Positions 52,178 through 56,147 of a stretch of DNA of 56,147 nt are shown here, piece after piece. The translations under genes were made by a program, and so were the position numbers. This DNA comes from TA-20 sp035935115. Its GTDB lineage: Archaea > Thermoproteota > Nitrososphaeria > Nitrososphaerales > Nitrosopumilaceae. The notes below the pieces were generated by a model. The model saw nothing but the letters and a program-made list of their open reading frames with translations, did no database searches and was not told the DNA's origin. Where the stretch lies: positions 1 to 56,147 of the forward strand of contig DASYXK010000006.1 in the NCBI GenBank assembly GCA_035935115.1. Direction: 5' to 3'. Position 1 is the first letter of the stretch. Every line of letters begins with the position of its first letter.

Positions 52178-53191
52178 ATGGATAAGCTCGATAAAGAGAT
52201 TTTAAATGAAATCCAGTGGACATTTCCACTAATTCCAAGACCGTATACTCAAATCGCTAAAAAATTTGAATTATCAGAGGAGCAATTAATGCAACGACTG
52301 CAAGATATGAAAAAAAGTGGGGTAATCAGACAGATGAGCGCCATATTTGATACAAGAAGACTAGGCTACAAGAGTGCCCTAGTTGCAATGGCAGTAGAGC
52401 CAGAAAAACTAGATCATGTTGCAAATCAGGTTAACAAGCATCCAGGTGTTAGTCATAATTACGAAAGAAACCACGAGTACAATCTTTGGTTCACACTTGC
52501 AGTTCCTCCAGGTTCTGATCTGAAAACAGAGATTGACAAGTTTTCAAAATTACCCGGCATAAAAAAGACCAGACTTCTTCCAACGATAAAGCTTTTCAAA
52601 ATTGGTGTAAAGTTAGATATGGTAGACGAAAAAAAGGCAGAGATCAAGCCATCTGAAGAAAAGAAAAAAATTCAAGATGTAAAATTTGTTGCAACAGAAG
52701 AAGACAAAAAATACATACGTGAGTTGCAAAAAGATTTAGAACTTGTAGAAAAACCATTTTTGAAACCTGCCCAAAATTTGGGCATAACAGAAGAACAGTT
52801 GCTGGAAAAAGCAAAATACTATGAAGAGATTGGAGTCATGCGTAGATTTGCCGCCATTCTCAGACATAGAGAGGCAGGCTTTGTGGCAAACGGTATGATA
52901 GTATGGAAGGTTCCACCAGAAAGAATTGAGGAAGTTGGAGTAAAGCTGGGAGCATTTCCACAGATAAGCCATTGTTATGAAAGACCGGTATACCAAGACT
53001 GGCCGTACAACGTATTTTCTATGGTGCATTGCAAGTCATTTGATGATGCGGAAGCAGTTGCAAAAGAAATTCAAAAGCATGTAGATGTTGCCGAATACAA
53101 GATCCTTTTTAGCTCACGTGAATTCAAAAAGACTCGAGTTGAATATTTCGTAGAACACGAATTCAAGATAGAAGATCCTATCACTGTATAG
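52178..53191 (+). CDS. ahbAB: Fused siroheme decarboxylase AhbA-AhbB
   Basis: A 337-residue protein of two tandem Lrp/AsnC-like halves. Half 1 has IRQMSAIFDTRRLGYKS and YNLWFTLAV; half 2 has MRRFAAILRHREAGFVANG and HCYERPVYQDWPYN. These match siroheme decarboxylase subunits AhbA and AhbB, which turn siroheme into 12,18-didecarboxysiroheme in the alternative haem pathway. Usually two separate proteins, here one chain joined by a Lys/Glu-rich linker. The HTH-like part is not a DNA regulator here. Confidence 0.9.
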   Translation: MDKLDKEILNEIQWTFPLIPRPYTQIAKKFELSEEQLMQRLQDMKKSGVIRQMSAIFDTRRLGYKSALVAMAVEPEKLDHVANQVNKHPGVSHNYERNHEYNLWFTLAVPPGSDLKTEIDKFSKLPGIKKTRLLPTIKLFKIGVKLDMVDEKKAEIKPSEEKKKIQDVKFVATEEDKKYIRELQKDLELVEKPFLKPAQNLGITEEQLLEKAKYYEEIGVMRRFAAILRHREAGFVANGMIVWKVPPERIEEVGVKLGAFPQISHCYERPVYQDWPYNVFSMVHCKSFDDAEAVAKEIQKHVDVAEYKILFSSREFKKTRVEYFVEHEFKIEDPITV

Positions 53192-53209
53192 ATTCGGATT
53201 AAAAAGACT

Positions 53210-53536
53210 TTAACTCATTATTTCTATTTGCGGTGAAGGCATTGCATTTAGCGTTATTTTTATCGATTTTACCTTACTTTGATACATAAAATATTTTTTA
53301 CCATATTCATTTGTTGCACCTGAAACTCGCAAAAATCCATATTTGTTTAGTTTTCGTACCCACCGGTATACTTGAGTCAGCGGTATGTTAGTAACTGAGC
53401 TAATTTCAAGTGCAGATTTTGGCAAGCCAGCTGTTGTTTCAAGTATGTCCATGGCTTGTCCATTTGCCATGGTCTTCAAAATTGTGTCTCTTACTGTTTT
53501 CTCTAAAATGTCTCTGCCAAGTAACAGTACTTGCAT
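53210..53536 (-). CDS. Winged-helix transcriptional regulator
   Basis: A 108-residue protein (MQVLLLGRDILEKTV) with an HTH of ArsR-like layout (ALEISSVTNIPLTQVYRWVR, GFLRVSGATNEYGKKYF). ATG 53536 lies about 24 nt after a TATA-like TATATTTAA. Target unknown. It ends 18 nt after ahbAB, convergent. Confidence 0.75.
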   Translation of the reverse strand: MQVLLLGRDILEKTVRDTILKTMANGQAMDILETTAGLPKSALEISSVTNIPLTQVYRWVRKLNKYGFLRVSGATNEYGKKYFMYQSKVKSIKITLNAMPSPQIEIMS

Positions 53537-53610
53537 AGACATCACATGTTTTGGTTAAATATAATAAAATGGATTACAGTGCAAACAAATGCAAACATCC
53601 CTGGTTTGGT

Positions 53611-54141
53611 TTATTCAGTAAATTTGAATGAAATCATTCCAGCATTGTATTCAAAATTTATGTTCTTGTCTAAGACTTCTCTGAAAATTAATTCCAATAC
53701 TGTCTTGTGGTATAATGACCAGTTCTCACCAAGATCGTGTTTTAGAATGATAGTATGAGTGTCATTTTTGATTTTGTGATTTATTTCAATAGACGAAGCT
53801 TTCATTCTTGCTTCAAGCCATGAAAGAAATGATTCTAAATCGATATCACCTTTCATAAATAACGCAATATCGCGTACAACGTTTTTTCCAATACGAACCG
53901 CCATATCTGTTACTTCGTCTTTTTTCATTTTTCCAAAAAGCTCGATAACTATAGGTTTGGCAATTGGAATCATGCCTACCTTAGATTCAAACATGTCCCA
54001 TTCTACGTATCGCTTGAAAATTTGATTCACAAAAGTATTGAGGCTGGTTTCTCGATTCTCTGATTCTGCACGCAGTTTGTTGAGAATGTCTTCGTCAATC
54101 CTAAATGTCATTGTGGCAGTTTTTTTAGAAGTGACAACCAT
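53611..54141 (-). CDS. Ribbon-helix-helix DNA-binding protein
   Basis: A 176-residue protein. The N-terminal ~50 residues are an RHH/CopG motif (ATMTFRIDEDILNKLRAESE, TSLNTFVNQIFKRYVEWD). The C-terminal domain (about 60-176) is alpha/beta, with no motif known to me. Likely a transcriptional regulator or partner of the wHTH gene next to it. Confidence 0.72.
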   Translation of the reverse strand: MVVTSKKTATMTFRIDEDILNKLRAESENRETSLNTFVNQIFKRYVEWDMFESKVGMIPIAKPIVIELFGKMKKDEVTDMAVRIGKNVVRDIALFMKGDIDLESFLSWLEARMKASSIEINHKIKNDTHTIILKHDLGENWSLYHKTVLELIFREVLDKNINFEYNAGMISFKFTE

Positions 54142-54186
54142 CCGTATTTACAATTAACTGCTTACAGATAATATAACATTATGGAA

Positions 54187-55185
54187 CTATGCAGTTTGTG
54201 CTGATGCCTTTAACTCGTATGCAGGCCACTGGCTAAACAATGCAGTTATCTCATTTACATCAGATGAACTAAGATACTTTCCATTAGCCATTTGAGAGAA
54301 CATCACTATCTCTTCTTCATCAACTATCGTAGGAAGTACAGATGAGACTGTATTTTGTGACAAGATAAACTTGATTGCAAGTTCAGTTATGTTAAATCCG
54401 TTTCTTTTTGCAATTGGCATTAGCTGGTCTACTTTTTTTAGTGACTCTTTTATCCAGTCTCCACTTCGAACTGATCTGTGGTCTTTTTCACTTACCTTTG
54501 TGTCTGCATTTACCTTGCCAGTAAGGATTCCTGATGCGTCAGGAACTCGAACAAGTATTCCGACATCATGTTGTTGTGCATGCTCGATTAGCTTGTTTCC
54601 AGGACTTTGTTCCAAAATGTTGTATACAGTTTGCACTGCAGTAGTGTTTCTTTTTTCCATGGCTTCGATTCCCTCTTGAGCCCATCCTATTGCAGGACCT
54701 AAAGCTACTTGATAGCTCTTTATCTTTCCCTCTCTGATTTTTTTGTCCAGGGTTTCAAAGATCACGTCATCTCGTATTGTGCTGATTTTTGGATTGTGTA
54801 AACCATAAACATCTACATAATCAGTTTGTAATCTTTCCAGACTTTTTTGTAATGCAAAATCAGTAAATTCCGGAGTAAACTTTTGAGGAAGTTCCTTGTG
54901 TCCGATTTGTTCGTTGCTGTATATATCATATCCATATTTTGTAGAAATTACTACATCATTTCTCATTCCAGAAAAGACTTCACCTATGAGTTTCTCGCTT
55001 TTCCCTCTACCGTAAATATCTCCACTTTCAAAATAATTAATTCCAACATCATATGCTTTCTTTAGCAATCTTTTTGCTTCATCATCTTCGATTTTCTTTC
55101 CCCACCAATCAAGGCCCAGAGTCCATGCTCCAAATCCTATCTCGGAAACTTTAATCCCACTTTTACCAAGGGTTCTGTATTTCAA
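54187..55185 (-). CDS. Aldo/keto reductase
   Basis: A 332-residue NADPH-dependent oxidoreductase. Catalytic Tyr is in GDIYGRGKSEKL, Lys in VISTKYGYD and His in VYGLHNPK; the Asp lies in the strand before. Substrate unknown. It overlaps DUF1802 by 4 nt in the same operon. Confidence 0.92.
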   Translation of the reverse strand: MKYRTLGKSGIKVSEIGFGAWTLGLDWWGKKIEDDEAKRLLKKAYDVGINYFESGDIYGRGKSEKLIGEVFSGMRNDVVISTKYGYDIYSNEQIGHKELPQKFTPEFTDFALQKSLERLQTDYVDVYGLHNPKISTIRDDVIFETLDKKIREGKIKSYQVALGPAIGWAQEGIEAMEKRNTTAVQTVYNILEQSPGNKLIEHAQQHDVGILVRVPDASGILTGKVNADTKVSEKDHRSVRSGDWIKESLKKVDQLMPIAKRNGFNITELAIKFILSQNTVSSVLPTIVDEEEIVMFSQMANGKYLSSSDVNEITALFSQWPAYELKASAQTA

Positions 55186-55730
55186 TTTACAATTCTCCTA
55201 AACTCTGAGAGTTTTTGTTGAAGCTCGTCATCACTTAAAACCGATTTTCCAGATTCTGGATTTACATTTAATTCTATCCAAGATTTGCAACCGTGATAAT
55301 CTGGCAGAACTGGCACGTCAATTGGGGCTATTTTGAATACTTGAAGAAACATAACCTTCATGGGTTTTTCCGGCATCCAGTTCATTCTTTCTACAATATA
55401 CGAATCACTCAGTATGTGAAATGATGACAGTTTTTCAATTTTTTCCATTGACCCCAAGTCTTTCTCTTCTATGACTTCGGCAAAAGATGTGATTTGATTG
55501 GTTCCCTCTTTTGGTTTGTTTTCTCTTGCATCTGACAGATATCCATAATATTGTGATTTGAGTGAGGAATTATCCTGATGCTCATATGTAGGAAATAAAA
55601 GAAATTTTTTTGATTCTACATTAAAACCGGAGGCAGTCTCAAGTATGCCACCTTTTCTTAGAAGAATTGTTTGGTTGCCATTTTCTAAAGCTTTGACAAC
55701 AGTTGCCCATTCTTTTAGTGCCTTCATCAT
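55182..55730 (-). CDS. DUF1802 family protein
   Basis: A 182-residue protein of DUF1802, marked by ALKEWATVVKALENG and ILLRKGGILE near the start. Uncharacterised family, no catalytic motif visible. The frame is open from 55772, but the ATG at 55730 overlaps the upstream stop as ATGA, typical translational coupling. It overlaps the aldo/keto reductase by 4 nt. Confidence 0.82.
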   Translation of the reverse strand: MMKALKEWATVVKALENGNQTILLRKGGILETASGFNVESKKFLLFPTYEHQDNSSLKSQYYGYLSDARENKPKEGTNQITSFAEVIEEKDLGSMEKIEKLSSFHILSDSYIVERMNWMPEKPMKVMFLQVFKIAPIDVPVLPDYHGCKSWIELNVNPESGKSVLSDDELQQKLSEFRRIVN

Positions 55731-56147
55731 CCAAGACTCTTTATCAGCGGAATTACATCTTTTTTTACGCAAACAATCATCGGTGTATCCACTTTGATGT
55801 ACGCACTAACTCGTGTTTCTCTTAGATCCATTATTAGATCCTGAAATGCATGCAGGTCATCAGTTTCAAAAGCTAGCATAAAATCTTCATCATGAATTCC
55901 AAAAGAGTATGTGGTATTAAGAGTGACTTGCGGATACTTTTGTCCGACTTGAATGTGTTCTGCCATAAGCTCCTTTCTTTTTTCAAGTGGTAAGAGGTAC
56001 CATTCACGTGTTTTAACAAATGGATATACTATAACGTACTTTTTTTGTTCCTCACCGCCAAGCCAACCGCGTGCGCCGGATGTTTTTGCATATTGAGATG
56101 GTCTAGTGCTGGATAGATACACATGTGTTGGATTGATGTATTTTCCA
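55727..56147 (-). CDS. Chlorite dismutase/HemQ-family haem protein, 5' part outside window
   Basis: The C-terminal ~140 residues of a chlorite dismutase-family protein (LARGE beta-barrel): VIVYPFVKTREWYLLPLE, MAEHIQVGQKYPQVTLNTTYSFG and FETDDLHAFQDLIMDLRET. The frame is open to the window edge (GTG at 56122 is internal). The family includes chlorite dismutases, coproheme decarboxylases (HemQ) and proteins of unknown role. Here it is in a tight operon with DUF1802 and an aldo/keto reductase, a few kb from the haem genes. Coproheme decarboxylase would be odd, since the genes show the siroheme route. Confidence 0.85.
   Translation of the reverse strand, partial: GKYINPTHVYLSSTRPSQYAKTSGARGWLGGEEQKKYVIVYPFVKTREWYLLPLEKRKELMAEHIQVGQKYPQVTLNTTYSFGIHDEDFMLAFETDDLHAFQDLIMDLRETRVSAYIKVDTPMIVCVKKDVIPLIKSLG

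Noticed and set aside
1..56147. CRISPR arrays, prophage or transposons
   Set aside because: I saw no regular repeat-spacer arrays, integrases, transposases or terminal inverted repeats.

Overview
The window is a gene-dense, AT-rich chromosomal segment of an ammonia-oxidizing archaeon of the Nitrososphaerota (Thaumarchaeota), most likely a Nitrosopumilales lineage. The evidence is archaeal/eukaryotic-type information genes (TFB, aIF5A, SRP54, SRP19, Gar1, Pus10, eS8, eS24, eS31, Dph6), archaeal versions of the first shikimate steps, a GHMP-type shikimate kinase, a DnaJ-ferredoxin fusion, a PEFG-type C-terminal anchor, intron-containing tRNAs and a C/D box sRNA. Many starts (ATG, GTG or TTG) lie about 25-30 nt after a TATA box, so leaderless transcription appears common. 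There is no prophage, transposase, CRISPR or rRNA.

Layout. 1-6.7 kb: the 5' part of a coiled-coil protein, two small zinc proteins, a UbiD-type decarboxylase convergent with a MqnC-type radical SAM enzyme (menaquinone by the futalosine route), the first two archaeal aromatic-pathway enzymes, and a solitary DNA methyltransferase. 6.8-9.1 kb: an accessory patch with helical orphan proteins, a 66-bp copy of part of aroD, and a surface protein ending in PEFG. 9.2-17.4 kb: an aromatic amino acid operon (aroD-aroE-aroK-aroA, an antisense GNAT gene, aroC, a chorismate mutase-aminotransferase fusion, tyrA, a Nudix gene). 17.4-24.3 kb: thiC and thiDN for thiamine, a sugar nucleotidyltransferase with a GNA1-like acetyltransferase, a GalT-like enzyme and a TrmB-type regulator. 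24.4-34.7 kb: a cadherin-like surface protein, archaeal phosphoglycerate mutase, ribosomal proteins, an HExxH protein, Pus10, DnaJ-ferredoxin, SRP54, Dph6, a small zinc protein, a C/D box sRNA and aIF5A.

34.7-38.5 kb is a second accessory patch: a seven-helix membrane protein coupled to a winged-helix regulator and to a frameshifted third ORF, then small secreted proteins. 38.7-43.6 kb: tRNA-Tyr with an intron, an Lrp regulator, a TPR-receiver protein, ScpA/ScpB, and an operon-like run eS8-SRP19-Gar1-TFB. 43.7-48.0 kb: small orphans, a paralogous protein pair, SufC, a peroxiredoxin, tRNA-Leu with an intron, and very small zinc-finger proteins. 48.2-56.1 kb: an HD hydrolase and a tetrapyrrole cluster (hemB, hemA, a precorrin-2 dehydrogenase, a fused AhbA/AhbB siroheme decarboxylase), then DNA-binding proteins, an aldo/keto reductase, a DUF1802 protein and a chlorite dismutase-family protein cut by the window edge.

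How the genes fit together. The shikimate genes supply chorismate to both tyrosine and the futalosine menaquinone route. The tetrapyrrole cluster makes 5-aminolevulinate, porphobilinogen and siroheme, and AhbAB points to haem made through siroheme. Most items are core metabolism. The least explained structures are the sRNA behind aIF5A, the membrane-sensor/wHTH/frameshifted ORF operon, the duplicated aroD fragment, and genes that seem to lack a canonical start codon (hemA and a small secreted protein).
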